This document shows positions 1-5,791 of a DNA stretch of 5,791 bases, in pieces. The stretch lies in assembly GCA_013153455.1 (NCBI GenBank), contig JAADEK010000034.1, positions 1-5,791 of the forward strand. Reading direction: 5' to 3'. The first letter of the stretch is position 1; each line of letters opens with the position of its first letter. This DNA comes from Aquificota bacterium. Its GTDB lineage: Bacteria; Aquificota; Aquificia; Aquificales; Aquificaceae. The position numbers and the translations under genes are program-made. The notes below the pieces were generated by a model. That model was not told the origin of the DNA. It saw only the letters and a program-made list of their open reading frames with translations, and searched no databases.

Positions 1-205
1 CCCACCTAAAGTCGTTCTCCGGGTTTTTAGGTTCCTTTATCACTATAAGACCGTCCGCGCCTACGCCCGTGTGAGGCGCGCATACCCTCCTTACGAACTC
101 TTCCTTACTCAAGCCCCTTTTTTGCAGAAGCTCCTCTACTTTTCCGTCCCTTCCGTCTATGAGCACAAAGTCGTTTCCTGAACCCTGTAGCTTCCAGAAG
201 TGCAT
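1..205 (-). CDS. dapF: Diaminopimelate epimerase, N-terminal part (cut by window edge)
   Basis: DapF interconverts LL- and meso-diaminopimelate in the cytoplasm, supplying meso-DAP for peptidoglycan and the precursor of lysine. The 68 residues visible start MHFWKLQGSGNDFVLID, the family's N-terminal signature (K-x-x-G-x-GNDF-x-x-ID). They continue to a second conserved block, HTGVGADGL, at about residues 45-53. Full-length DapF is about 275 residues, so roughly the first quarter is present. Both catalytic cysteines should lie beyond the window edge; Cys42 is not expected to be one of them. The ATG at 205-203 is the only possible start: reading upstream in frame there is no other start codon before a TGA at 241-239. 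No Shine-Dalgarno sequence precedes it (the six bases before ATG are CTCCCT), but a perfect TATAAT does. The gene is divergent from exbD, with start codons 17 bases apart. Confidence 0.93.
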   Translation of the reverse strand, partial: MHFWKLQGSGNDFVLIDGRDGKVEELLQKRGLSKEEFVRRVCAPHTGVGADGLIVIKEPKNPENDFRW

Positions 206-211
206 AGGGAG

Positions 212-242
212 ATTATATATATATGGACGACAAGGAGTTCAA
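212..242 (-). promoter_or_regulatory. Candidate dapF promoter giving a leaderless transcript
   Basis: On the minus strand a perfect -10 hexamer TATAAT lies at 217-212, six bases before the dapF ATG (205). A -35-like TTGAAC (four of six matches to TTGACA) lies at 242-237, inside the exbD coding region, with a long 19-base spacer. With normal -10 to start-site geometry, transcription would begin at or within a base or two of the A of the ATG. The lack of any Shine-Dalgarno sequence agrees with a leaderless mRNA. The alternating AT tract could produce a TATAAT by chance, so this is inferred, not shown. Confidence 0.5.
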
Positions 243-603
243 CTCAATAAACGTAATCCCCCTCGTTGATATAATGCTCGTCCTTCTCACCATAGTCCTC
301 ACGACCGCCACCTTTATGGTAAAGGGTGAGCTACCCGTTGACGTTCCGAAAGCCCCCTCCGCGGGTCCCCAAAAGCAAACGAGCGCGTTTGTGATAACGA
401 TAACAAAGGAGGGAAAGATTTTCGCGGGCGGTAAAGAGGTAAGCCTACAAGAGCTAAAGGAGCTCCTTCAGGGCTTGGAGCCTAACACACCGATTGAGAT
501 AAACGCGGACAGACGGGCTCTCGTTGAGCACCTCGTTGACGTCCTTGATAAACTGAACGAGCTGAACCTCAGGAATGTAAGCCTCATCGTCCGAAAGGAG
601 TAA
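223..603 (+). CDS. exbD: ExbD/TolR-family biopolymer transport protein
   Basis: ExbD/TolR proteins pair with an ExbB/TolQ proton channel in the inner membrane and use proton flow to energise TonB- or Tol-type proteins spanning the periplasm. The 126 residues fit the family (about 125-145). There is a short cytoplasmic N-terminus, then a single membrane helix at about residues 11-33 beginning NVIPLVDIMLVLL. It carries the conserved proton-path aspartate at Asp16 (equivalent to Asp25 of E. coli ExbD). A periplasmic domain (about 36-126) follows, with the usual LPxDxPKA linker and a C-terminal DRRA...V...LD.L...N. block. An in-frame TAG at 205-207 leaves ATG 223 as the only sensible start. A possible ribosome site AGGGAG (206-211) is 11 bases upstream, rather far. 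No exbB lies upstream, since that neighbour is divergent dapF; prfB follows 25 bases downstream. ExbD versus TolR cannot be decided from this protein alone. Confidence 0.92.
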   Translation: MDDKEFNSINVIPLVDIMLVLLTIVLTTATFMVKGELPVDVPKAPSAGPQKQTSAFVITITKEGKIFAGGKEVSLQELKELLQGLEPNTPIEINADRRALVEHLVDVLDKLNELNLRNVSLIVRKE

Positions 604-608
604 ATTAA

Positions 609-631
609 TATCGTTAGAATAAGAAACGATG
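609..631 (+). promoter_or_regulatory. Inverted repeat and -10-like box overlapping the prfB start codon
   Basis: ATCGTT (610-615) and AACGAT (625-630) form a perfect six-base inverted repeat around a nine-base loop. The flanking T609 and G631 could add a wobble pair. The right arm contains the first two bases of the prfB ATG (629-631). A TAGAAT hexamer (615-620, five of six matches to TATAAT) sits eight bases before the ATG, but no good -35 is visible. This could be an operator, a weak start-codon hairpin, or an internal promoter. A six-pair AU-rich stem would be unstable at high growth temperature, so confidence is low. Confidence 0.25.
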
Positions 632-1732
632 TTGGAGCTAAAGGGTAAGGTTTCCGAACTTAAAGAACGCTTCGGGAACGTAAAGAGGATAATTGACCCC
701 GATAAACTGCGCGAGGAGCTGAGAAAGCTTGACGAGGAGATGTCCTCCCCCGACTTTTGGGAAAACCAAGAAAAGGCAAAGACCACCATACAAAGGAGGA
801 AGTGGGTTGAGGATACGCTCGGGACGCTTGAGGAGCTTGAGCGCTCAATAGAAGACCTGAACGAGCTTACCCAAATCACCCCCGAAGAGGACACCGAAAC
901 GTGGGCGATGATAGACGAAGAGATAGAAGAGGTTGAAAAGAAACTCAGGGAGCTTGAACTAAAGACGTATCTCTCGGACGAGATGGACCAAAAGAACGCA
1001 TACCTCACCGTTCAGGCGGGAGCGGGAGGAACGGAGGCGTGCGACTGGGCGGATATGCTCCTCAGGATGTATAGAAGATGGGCGGAGAAGAAGGGATTTG
1101 AGGTTGAACTCGTTGATATAACGCCCGACGACGTTGCGGGCGTAAAGAGCGCGACGATACTCATAAAGGGACCCTACGCATACGGATACCTAAAAGGGGA
1201 GCAGGGGGTTCACAGGCTCGTGAGGATATCCCCCTTTGACGCGAGCGCCAGAAGACACACATCCTTCGCTGCGGTTTCCGTTATGCCGGAGATAGACGAA
1301 GATATAAAGATAGAGATAAGACCCGAGGACTTAAAGATAGAGACCTTCAGGGCATCCGGTGCGGGGGGTCAATACGTTAACAAAACGGACACCGCGGTGA
1401 GGATAACCCACATACCCACCGGGATAGTGGTTCAGTGTCAGCAGGAGCGCTCACAATTCCAGAACAAGAGGAAAGCCCTCCAGCTCCTTAAGGCTAAACT
1501 CTACCAGCTTGAGCTTCAAAAGCTTGAAGAAAAAAAGAAACAATACGAAGGTGAAAAGACGGACATAGGTTGGGGACACCAGATACGCTCATACGTCTTT
1601 CACCCCTACAAGCTCGTGAAGGACTTAAGGACGGGCTACGAGACGGGGAACGTTGAGGCGGTAATGGACGGGGAAATAGACCCGTTTATAGAAAGTTATC
1701 TGCGTTGGAGGGCGGAAAACAAAAGGTCTTAA
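629..1732 (+). CDS. prfB: Peptide chain release factor 2 (no programmed frameshift)
   Basis: RF2 recognises UGA and UAA stop codons in the ribosomal A site and triggers peptide release. Its 367 residues match the family (E. coli 365). Visible in order: an N-terminal helical, coiled-coil-rich domain (about 1-115); the conserved [15 protein letters not shown] block (130-144); the stop-reading tripeptide Ser-Pro-Phe at 201-203 in [15 protein letters not shown], which marks RF2 (RF1 has PxT); and the catalytic GGQ loop at 246-248 in [20 protein letters not shown]. Gln248 is the expected PrmC methylation site. The C-terminal [25 protein letters not shown] block (312-336) is also typical. An in-frame TAA at 620-622 fixes ATG 629 as the start; no clear Shine-Dalgarno sequence precedes it. 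Most bacterial prfB genes have an in-frame UGA near codon 26; here the frame is open throughout. It lies 25 bases after exbD and may be co-transcribed. Its stop overlaps that of the convergent gene. Confidence 0.97.
   Translation: MLELKGKVSELKERFGNVKRIIDPDKLREELRKLDEEMSSPDFWENQEKAKTTIQRRKWVEDTLGTLEELERSIEDLNELTQITPEEDTETWAMIDEEIEEVEKKLRELELKTYLSDEMDQKNAYLTVQAGAGGTEACDWADMLLRMYRRWAEKKGFEVELVDITPDDVAGVKSATILIKGPYAYGYLKGEQGVHRLVRISPFDASARRHTSFAAVSVMPEIDEDIKIEIRPEDLKIETFRASGAGGQYVNKTDTAVRITHIPTGIVVQCQQERSQFQNKRKALQLLKAKLYQLELQKLEEKKKQYEGEKTDIGWGHQIRSYVFHPYKLVKDLRTGYETGNVEAVMDGEIDPFIESYLRWRAENKRS
1729..1732. other. Overlapping stop codons of two convergent genes (TTAA)
   Basis: The palindrome TTAA supplies both stops. 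The plus-strand TAA at 1730-1732 ends prfB, and the minus-strand TAA at 1731-1729 ends the membrane protein gene. The coding regions therefore overlap tail to tail by four bases. There is no intergenic space for a conventional terminator hairpin, so each transcript must end inside the opposite gene or be terminated in another way. Confidence 0.9.
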
Positions 1733-2601
1733 CCCACCACGAGGACGCTCTTTCCTTCCTCCTTTTGCTCAAAGCCCTCAACGAGGAGGGGGAGCATCTT
1801 CGTCGCTTCAACGAGTGAGGAGGTTAGAAGCTCGTCCCTGAGGAGAAAGGGGGAATCAAACTCGTAAACGACCTTAGCGTATCCCTTGTCAAGCTTCACA
1901 CCCACCTCAAGTGAAGCGCTCTCGTAATCTTTGAGGACTTCCGTCGGCGCTTCACTCGTCGGTATAACGCTTATGCGCTTTACGCCGAACTCCCTCCTTA
2001 TTGCGGATAGGTATTCCTTAGGGTCTCTGCTTTCCCTGAGGAGCTTAAAAATCTTTCTGAGGTTTGCAAGGAGCCTGCGCTCGCGCTCAAAGCGCGAGAA
2101 CTCCTTGAGAAGCTTGTGGTAATCGCTCTTTAGCTTCAGTATGCGCTTCCTTTCCTTGCTTACGACCGTAGCATACTCAAAGTTGTAGGAGCTGAAGAAA
2201 ACACCCAAAAAGAGCAAAAGGTGAGCGGTTAAAAGCAGGGGTGAGTTGTGGAAGAAGTAAAAGGAAAGTCCTCCGGAAACGAGAACCAAAAGGAAAGCTA
2301 TCAGGAGCTTTCTCCACGCGTAGAGCGAGATTAGAATCGTCAGGGAGTAAAGTGTGAGGAAACTTTCGGAAAAGAGGATAAACAGGGGTATGAGCGTGAG
2401 GTCAAAGAGAACAGCTATGAGTCTTAGGAACTTCGGTCTTGAAAAGAAGTATATGTATATATTGTTAAACGTGTAGACGCCGAGTATAAGCGCGGGAAGG
2501 TAATCTATCTTTTCGTATGAGATGAGGAGAAAAAGGGAGAGGTAAAGGACTACAAAGAGTCTTGATACGAAGAAAACGTCCTTTTTAATCTTTTCAAGCA
2601 T
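1729..2601 (-). CDS. Multi-pass membrane protein with coiled coil and GAF-like cytoplasmic tail, function unknown
   Basis: I do not recognise a named family. The 290 residues fall into three parts. The first (about 8-140) is strongly hydrophobic, with roughly six membrane helices (near 10-28, 33-53, 59-77, 80-95, 98-117 and 121-139). Next comes a charged Lys/Arg/Glu/Leu-rich stretch (about 146-190) likely to form a coiled coil, like the signalling linker of sensor kinases. The third is a soluble alpha/beta segment (about 193-278), with a [21 protein letters not shown] stretch near its start resembling the opening of a GAF domain. The layout resembles a membrane sensor, but no histidine-kinase H box, ATPase motifs, GGDEF/EAL, HD-GYP or methyl-accepting signature is present. 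It is the last gene of the minus-strand run, 22 bases after rluB. ATG 2601 is chosen because an in-frame TAA lies two codons upstream; no Shine-Dalgarno sequence is seen. The GAF assignment is tentative. Confidence 0.85.
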   Translation of the reverse strand: MLEKIKKDVFFVSRLFVVLYLSLFLLISYEKIDYLPALILGVYTFNNIYIYFFSRPKFLRLIAVLFDLTLIPLFILFSESFLTLYSLTILISLYAWRKLLIAFLLVLVSGGLSFYFFHNSPLLLTAHLLLFLGVFFSSYNFEYATVVSKERKRILKLKSDYHKLLKEFSRFERERRLLANLRKIFKLLRESRDPKEYLSAIRREFGVKRISVIPTSEAPTEVLKDYESASLEVGVKLDKGYAKVVYEFDSPFLLRDELLTSSLVEATKMLPLLVEGFEQKEEGKSVLVVG

Positions 2602-2623
2602 TAATTAAAAAATATCACAGTTC

Positions 2624-3364
2624 TCAACGCTTAGGGGGATACTTGAGACCGACCGCCTTAAAGAGTTGTGCGAGTTCCCCCCTGTTTAGCTCCCTCCACT
2701 TGCCCGGGGAGAGTTTACCGAGCTTTATGGGTCCGAGGGCTACGCGCTTAAGACGCTTTACCCTATGACCGAAGGAAGCGAGATAGCGTTTTACTATGTG
2801 CTTCCTCCCCTCGTGAAAGGTTATCTCAAGTAGGGTATCCTTGCCTTCGTAGCGAACTACCCTCACATCGTCGGGTTTCGCAAAGCCGTCCTCAAGCTCG
2901 GTTCCCCTCTTCATAAGCTTCAGCGTCTTCGGGCTTACCCTTCCCTCAACGAGGGCGAGGTAAACCTTCGGGAGCTTGTATCTGGGGTGAAGAACCCTGT
3001 TTGCGAGTTCCCCGTCGTTCGTAAGGAGTAAAAGCCCTTCTGTGTTGTAATCAAGCCGACCCACGGGGAAGACCCTTTCGGGTATGTCCCTTATCAGCTC
3101 CTCTATCGTCCTTCGCCCGTCTTGGGACTTCCCGAGCTGTGTGAGAAAACAACAGGGTTTGTTCAGGATTATGTAGCGCTTCCTTTGGGGCTTTACTACC
3201 TTTCCCTCAACCTCAACGACGTCCTTCTCCGGGTCTATCTTCGTCCCGAGCTCGGTGACCACCTTACCGTTTACCTTTACCTTTCCGGAGAGAATCAGCT
3301 TCTCCGCCTTTCGTCTTGACGTGACCCCCGCTTCGGATAAGAACTTGTTTAATCTGACTTCCAT
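2624..3364 (-). CDS. rluB: 23S rRNA pseudouridine synthase, RluB/RsuA family
   Basis: Enzymes of this family isomerise a specific uridine in rRNA to pseudouridine; RluB acts on 23S rRNA at U2605 (E. coli numbering). The 246 residues show an N-terminal S4 RNA-binding domain (about 1-60: RLNKFLSEAGVTSRRKAEKLI, then GKVKVNG). The RsuA-type catalytic core follows, with motif II GRLDYNTEGLLLLTNDGEL at 102-120 containing the catalytic aspartate Asp105, and motif III EGRKHIVKRYLASFGH at 185-200. Motif III differs slightly from the common EGRNRQVRRM form. The start codon follows the stop of the exporter gene by one base (TGATATG), with no good Shine-Dalgarno sequence, suggesting coupled re-initiation. 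RluB is preferred over RsuA, RluE and RluF from overall length and motif appearance, but the exact target uridine cannot be proved from the sequence. Confidence 0.9.
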   Translation of the reverse strand: MEVRLNKFLSEAGVTSRRKAEKLILSGKVKVNGKVVTELGTKIDPEKDVVEVEGKVVKPQRKRYIILNKPCCFLTQLGKSQDGRRTIEELIRDIPERVFPVGRLDYNTEGLLLLTNDGELANRVLHPRYKLPKVYLALVEGRVSPKTLKLMKRGTELEDGFAKPDDVRVVRYEGKDTLLEITFHEGRKHIVKRYLASFGHRVKRLKRVALGPIKLGKLSPGKWRELNRGELAQLFKAVGLKYPPKR

Positions 3365-3365
3365 A

Positions 3366-4211
3366 TCAAATAAAAATATACTTAACCCCTATCCCGAGAA
3401 GGATGAACCCGAGAAGTAGCCTGAGCCTCCGCTCACCGAGGGCGTGAGAGATGTAGGGACCGAGGAATGAGCCGATAACAACACCGACCGCCTCAAAGGC
3501 GAGAAACGACCACTTTACGCTCGCCCCGAGCTTCAGGTAGTTGAGTATACTGACGACCGAAGTGATTAAAACAGACAGGGCGCTCGTTCCCGGAACGAGA
3601 TACATAGGAACCTTCAGAACAGAGACCATAAACGGGACGAGTAAAAAACCGCCTCCCACACCGAGGGCGGAAGAAATAAGGGCGACGAAAAAGCCCGCAA
3701 AGAGTGCAAGAACAGGGTTAAAGACGTGTTCCTTCCCGAGGAAGGTGTATACAACCGAGCCCGCACTCCTTTTTACCACCTTTACCCTCCTCTGCGCCCC
3801 TTCCCTTATACCCCTGTCTATCTCCTTCACCCTCTCCCTTTCCTTGTAGAGAACCTCGTAAAGTATCCGAAAGGCGACGAGAAGCGTAAAAAGACCGAAA
3901 AAGAACTTATACTTACTCATCTCCGTCAGGTATTTATACGAGAGGGTTGAGCCGATTAGAGCGCCGAGAACGCTTCCCGTTCCCAGAAGTATACCGAGTA
4001 TCACGATGAGCCTGCCGTGTCTCCAGTAGTTCGGAACGGAGACGAGCGTAGAGACGAGGACGAGAAACTGGTTCATCACCTTCACGCTGTTCGCGGAACC
4101 TATACCGAAAAGCGTTATATGCCCGAAGCCCGCGAGAAGTCCCCCCGCAGCGCCCACGGTTGAGAAAACAGCCCCGACGACGACACCCCACAAAAAACCA
4201 AAAATCTCCAT
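3366..4211 (-). CDS. TauE/SafE-family membrane exporter (sulfite exporter-like permease)
   Basis: TauE/SafE (formerly DUF81) proteins are inner-membrane permeases linked in some members to export of sulfite or organosulfonates; substrates of most are unknown. The 281 residues show two hydrophobic halves, the internal repeat typical of the family. The N-terminal half has VGAAGGLLAGFG at about 19-30 and the C-terminal half SALGVGGGFLLVPF at about 181-194. About eight membrane segments are likely. A basic, charged cytoplasmic loop (about 122-165, starting YKERERVKEIDRG) separates the halves. ATG 4211 is chosen because GGGAGG (minus strand 4222-4217) lies five bases upstream, an ideal ribosome site; a GTG at 4214 would add one Met but leave only two bases of spacing. 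The ATG overlaps the gcvT stop as TGATG. Its place between gcvT and rluB gives no clue to substrate. Confidence 0.9.
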   Translation of the reverse strand: MEIFGFLWGVVVGAVFSTVGAAGGLLAGFGHITLFGIGSANSVKVMNQFLVLVSTLVSVPNYWRHGRLIVILGILLGTGSVLGALIGSTLSYKYLTEMSKYKFFFGLFTLLVAFRILYEVLYKERERVKEIDRGIREGAQRRVKVVKRSAGSVVYTFLGKEHVFNPVLALFAGFFVALISSALGVGGGFLLVPFMVSVLKVPMYLVPGTSALSVLITSVVSILNYLKLGASVKWSFLAFEAVGVVIGSFLGPYISHALGERRLRLLLGFILLGIGVKYIFI

Positions 4212-5236
4212 CACCGCCTCCCGACAAACGGGTAATCCCTCAAAAGTGCGGGGATTTTCCTTCCTCCCGCGTCAAGGACAACCTCGCTCCCCTCCTTTCT
4301 CTCCTCCGGAATTACGAAACAAAGCCCCACACCCTTACCGAGAACGGGGGAATAGGTTCCGCTCGTCACAACCCCTATAGGCTTTCCGTCTTTCAGTATC
4401 CTCTGCCCCCTTCTCGGAACACCCCTTTCCCTCAGCTCAAGACCGAAGAGTTCCCTCCTCGGAGCCTTTTTTAGTAGGGCTTCCTTTCCGAGGAAGTCCT
4501 TCCGAGTGTCCACAAAGCGCATAAGACGGGCTTCTTTCGGGGTTATGCGCTCAGAAATCTCGTTTCCGTAAAGCACAAAACCAGCCTCTATGCGCAGGAT
4601 ATCACGCGCGGAAAGCCCGCAGGGCTTCGCAAAACGAGAAAGCTCAAGGAAAAGCTTCTTTCCTTCCTCGGGCTTTGCGTAAATCTCGTATCCGTCCTCA
4701 CCCGTGTAGCCAGTCCTTGAGACGATTACATCCCCGAAAACCCTAAAGGAGAACCGCTTCATACCCGACACATCAAAAAACCTTCCCAGTATCTCACCGC
4801 TTTTTGGTCCCTGAAGCGCTATCTGGACGTAGCTCTCGGTTAGGTCTGAAACGGGTAAAAACTCCGAAAGGAGTTTCTTTATCTTTTCCCTGTTTACCGC
4901 GTTCGTGCATATAAAGAACTCCTCGTCCGAGAGTCTGTAGAGCGTTACGTCGTCCCTTATACCCCCTTCCTCGTTTAAAAAAAGAGTGTAATGAACCCTT
5001 CCGGGTTGTAAGCGTGAGAGCGCGTTCGTCGTCAAGTAATCAAGGACGCGAAGAGCGCTCCGCGAGCTTACCTTAAGCCTTCCCATATGCGATATATCAA
5101 ACACACCCGCGCTCTTTCTTACCGCGAGAGCCTCCTCAAGCGCGGAGCTGTAAGAAAGAGGCATACGATAACCGCCGAAGGCGGTAAATACCGCACCGAG
5201 TGATTTATGAATCGGTTCAAGAGGGGAACTTCTCAT
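4211..5236 (-). CDS. gcvT: Aminomethyltransferase (glycine cleavage system T protein)
   Basis: GcvT takes the aminomethyl group of glycine from the lipoyl arm of H protein and transfers it to tetrahydrofolate, releasing ammonia and forming 5,10-methylene-THF. The 341 residues are slightly shorter than usual (about 360). Family blocks seen: [13 protein letters not shown] near the N-terminus; [10 protein letters not shown] at 44-53; [16 protein letters not shown] at 87-102, whose Asp95/Asp96 include the folate-binding catalytic aspartate; [14 protein letters not shown] at 173-186; [19 protein letters not shown] at 209-227; and the C-terminal [18 protein letters not shown] at 288-305. After ITPKEA the usual Gly-Leu-Gly-Trp stretch is replaced by RLMRFVDT, a mild oddity. 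ATG 5236 overlaps the dtd stop as ATGA. A GAGGAA 11 bases upstream is a poor ribosome site, so coupling is likely. No gcvH or gcvP is adjacent. A YgfZ-type folate protein is the alternative, less likely given the full GcvT motif set. Confidence 0.93.
   Translation of the reverse strand: MRSSPLEPIHKSLGAVFTAFGGYRMPLSYSSALEEALAVRKSAGVFDISHMGRLKVSSRSALRVLDYLTTNALSRLQPGRVHYTLFLNEEGGIRDDVTLYRLSDEEFFICTNAVNREKIKKLLSEFLPVSDLTESYVQIALQGPKSGEILGRFFDVSGMKRFSFRVFGDVIVSRTGYTGEDGYEIYAKPEEGKKLFLELSRFAKPCGLSARDILRIEAGFVLYGNEISERITPKEARLMRFVDTRKDFLGKEALLKKAPRRELFGLELRERGVPRRGQRILKDGKPIGVVTSGTYSPVLGKGVGLCFVIPEERKEGSEVVLDAGGRKIPALLRDYPFVGRR
4217..4222 (-). promoter_or_regulatory. Strong ribosome binding site deciding the exporter start
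   Basis: GGGAGG on the minus strand lies inside the last codons of gcvT, five bases before ATG 4211 and only two before the alternative GTG 4214. It is the best Shine-Dalgarno sequence in the window, and it favours the ATG. Confidence 0.75.
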
Positions 5237-5691
5237 CTTCTCTTTAGTTCCTCGGTGTCTATTATAATCGTCACCGGTCCCCAGTTTTCTATGAGAACCT
5301 CCATCATAGCACCGAAGATGCCCGTCTCAACCTTTAGCCCGCTTTTTTCCCTAATCACGTCAACGAAATACTCGTAAAGCTCCCGAGCCCTTTGGGGGCT
5401 TTCCGCAAGCTCAAAGCTCGGTCTCCTGCCCTTCTTTACGTTCGCGTAAAGCGTAAACTGCGAGACTACGAGAATCTCACCCCGAACGTCAAGAACCGAG
5501 TAATGGAACTTCCCCTCCTCGTTCTCAAATATCCTGAGGTTAAGTATCTTGTCCGCGAGGAGTTCCGCGTCCGCCTTCGTGTCCCCCTTTCCCACACCGA
5601 GAAGGACGTTAAGACCCCTCCCTATCTTTCCTACGGTTTCCCCATCTACCTTTACCTCGCTCCTGTTTACCCTCTGAACGACCGCCCTCAT
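5233..5691 (-). CDS. dtd: D-aminoacyl-tRNA deacylase
   Basis: DTD hydrolyses D-aminoacyl-tRNAs (and mischarged glycyl-tRNA(Ala)) in the cytoplasm, keeping D-amino acids out of translation. The 152 residues match the family's 145-150. Both signature motifs of the active site at the dimer interface are present: SQFTLYA at 77-83 and the NWGPVT block at 136-141, with the Gly138-Pro139 pair. The N-terminus [21 protein letters not shown] is the family's own. The frame stays open upstream to 5733, which would add 14 residues ([14 protein letters not shown]). I reject that longer form because it covers the end of the upstream gene and has no counterpart in DTD proteins. ATG 5691 follows the preceding stop by one base (TGATATG). 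The adjoining GGTGAT (5697-5692) can pair with the 16S anti-Shine-Dalgarno region. The stop overlaps the gcvT start as ATGA. Confidence 0.95.
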   Translation of the reverse strand: MRAVVQRVNRSEVKVDGETVGKIGRGLNVLLGVGKGDTKADAELLADKILNLRIFENEEGKFHYSVLDVRGEILVVSQFTLYANVKKGRRPSFELAESPQRARELYEYFVDVIREKSGLKVETGIFGAMMEVLIENWGPVTIIIDTEELKRR

Positions 5692-5692
5692 A

Positions 5693-5791
5693 TCACCAAA
5701 CGACAACGCGCTTAGCCTTTTCCATAAGCTCAACTATCTCGTCGTAACTCTTCGTCACCTCGTCCTTGAAGTGAAGCCCGCGAGCCTCCGC
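5693..5791 (-). CDS. C-terminal end of an unidentified protein (cut by window edge)
   Basis: The last 32 residues of a gene that begins beyond the right edge: [11 protein letters not shown] near the visible start, then a probable amphipathic helix ([14 protein letters not shown]) and the end VVVW, stopped by TGA at 5695-5693. It is supported as coding because the frame is open to the window edge, the composition matches the neighbours, and the stop sits one base before the dtd ATG in a TGATATG junction like that between the exporter and rluB. The E-A-R-G-L-H-F string is reminiscent of the ESRGLHY motif near the C-terminus of L-aspartate oxidase (NadB). The match is too short to name the gene. 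Confidence 0.7.
   Translation of the reverse strand, partial: AEARGLHFKDEVTKSYDEIVELMEKAKRVVVW

Noticed and set aside
213..224. TATATATATATG as a simple repeat or a plus-strand -10 for exbD
   Set aside because: It is too short to call a repeat tract, and a plus-strand -10 here would place the transcript start downstream of the exbD ATG.
454..1008. A 184-codon open frame on the minus strand opposite exbD and prfB
   Set aside because: It is extremely Ser/Phe-rich, as expected for the antisense of Glu/Lys-rich coding DNA, it crosses two well-supported genes, and it has no recognisable motif.
2602..2623. T-rich minus-strand spacer TATTTTTTAATTA as a terminator or internal promoter after rluB
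   Set aside because: No stable GC-rich hairpin precedes the T run. The best -10-like box (GATATT at 2616-2611) matches only four of six positions with no visible -35.
3934..4227. Minus-strand frame of 97 codons overlapping the start of the exporter gene
   Set aside because: It is Arg/Gly-rich low-complexity protein in another frame of a clear TauE/SafE gene, with no family resemblance.
5392..5715. Plus-strand frame of 107 codons opposite dtd
   Set aside because: It lies entirely antisense to a gene with complete DTD motifs; the composition is that of a shadow frame.
5692..5733. Longer dtd start adding 14 residues
   Set aside because: DTD proteins begin at the MRAVVQRV block. The extra residues are the out-of-frame reading of the upstream gene's tail, and the ATG at 5691 has its own junction and pairing site.

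Overview
The window looks like chromosomal DNA of a thermophilic, deep-branching bacterium, most likely of the Aquificaceae (Aquifex, Hydrogenobacter or Hydrogenivirga type). This is an inference from composition. The proteins are rich in Lys, Glu and Arg. Ile is written mostly as ATA, and Arg largely as AGG or AGA. Genes are packed almost without spacers. The diaminopimelate epimerase and other housekeeping proteins have the look of Aquifex versions. No search was run, so the genus is not fixed. I see no mobile element, CRISPR array, tRNA or rRNA, and no stretch over 30 bases lies outside a gene.

Left part (1-1732): the 5' end of dapF (lysine and peptidoglycan precursor synthesis) runs leftward out of the window. 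Divergent from it, with only 17 bases between the two start codons, an exbD/tolR-type gene (proton-driven energy transducer of the inner membrane) is followed 25 bases later by prfB, peptide chain release factor 2. This prfB is one uninterrupted frame: the programmed +1 frameshift that autoregulates RF2 in most bacteria is absent.

Right part (1729-5791, all on the minus strand, read from right to left): a tightly coupled run of six genes. In transcription order these are the tail of an unidentified gene, dtd (D-aminoacyl-tRNA deacylase), gcvT (glycine cleavage T protein), a TauE/SafE-family membrane exporter, an RluB/RsuA-family pseudouridine synthase, and a multi-pass membrane protein with a cytoplasmic coiled coil and a GAF-like tail. 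The first four junctions overlap or are one base long (TGATATG, ATGA, TGATG, TGATATG), and the last gap is 22 bases. The run is very probably one transcript with translational coupling. It mixes translation quality control (dtd, rRNA modification), one-carbon metabolism and two membrane proteins, so it looks like a compact housekeeping operon and not a dedicated pathway.

The two blocks converge, and the stop codons of prfB and the membrane-sensor-like gene overlap in a single TTAA. I found no clearly new biological system. The points most worth a second look are the frameshift-less prfB with an apparent relic of the frameshift site, the possible leaderless start of dapF (and less surely prfB), the orphan exbD, and the sensor-like protein without an output domain.
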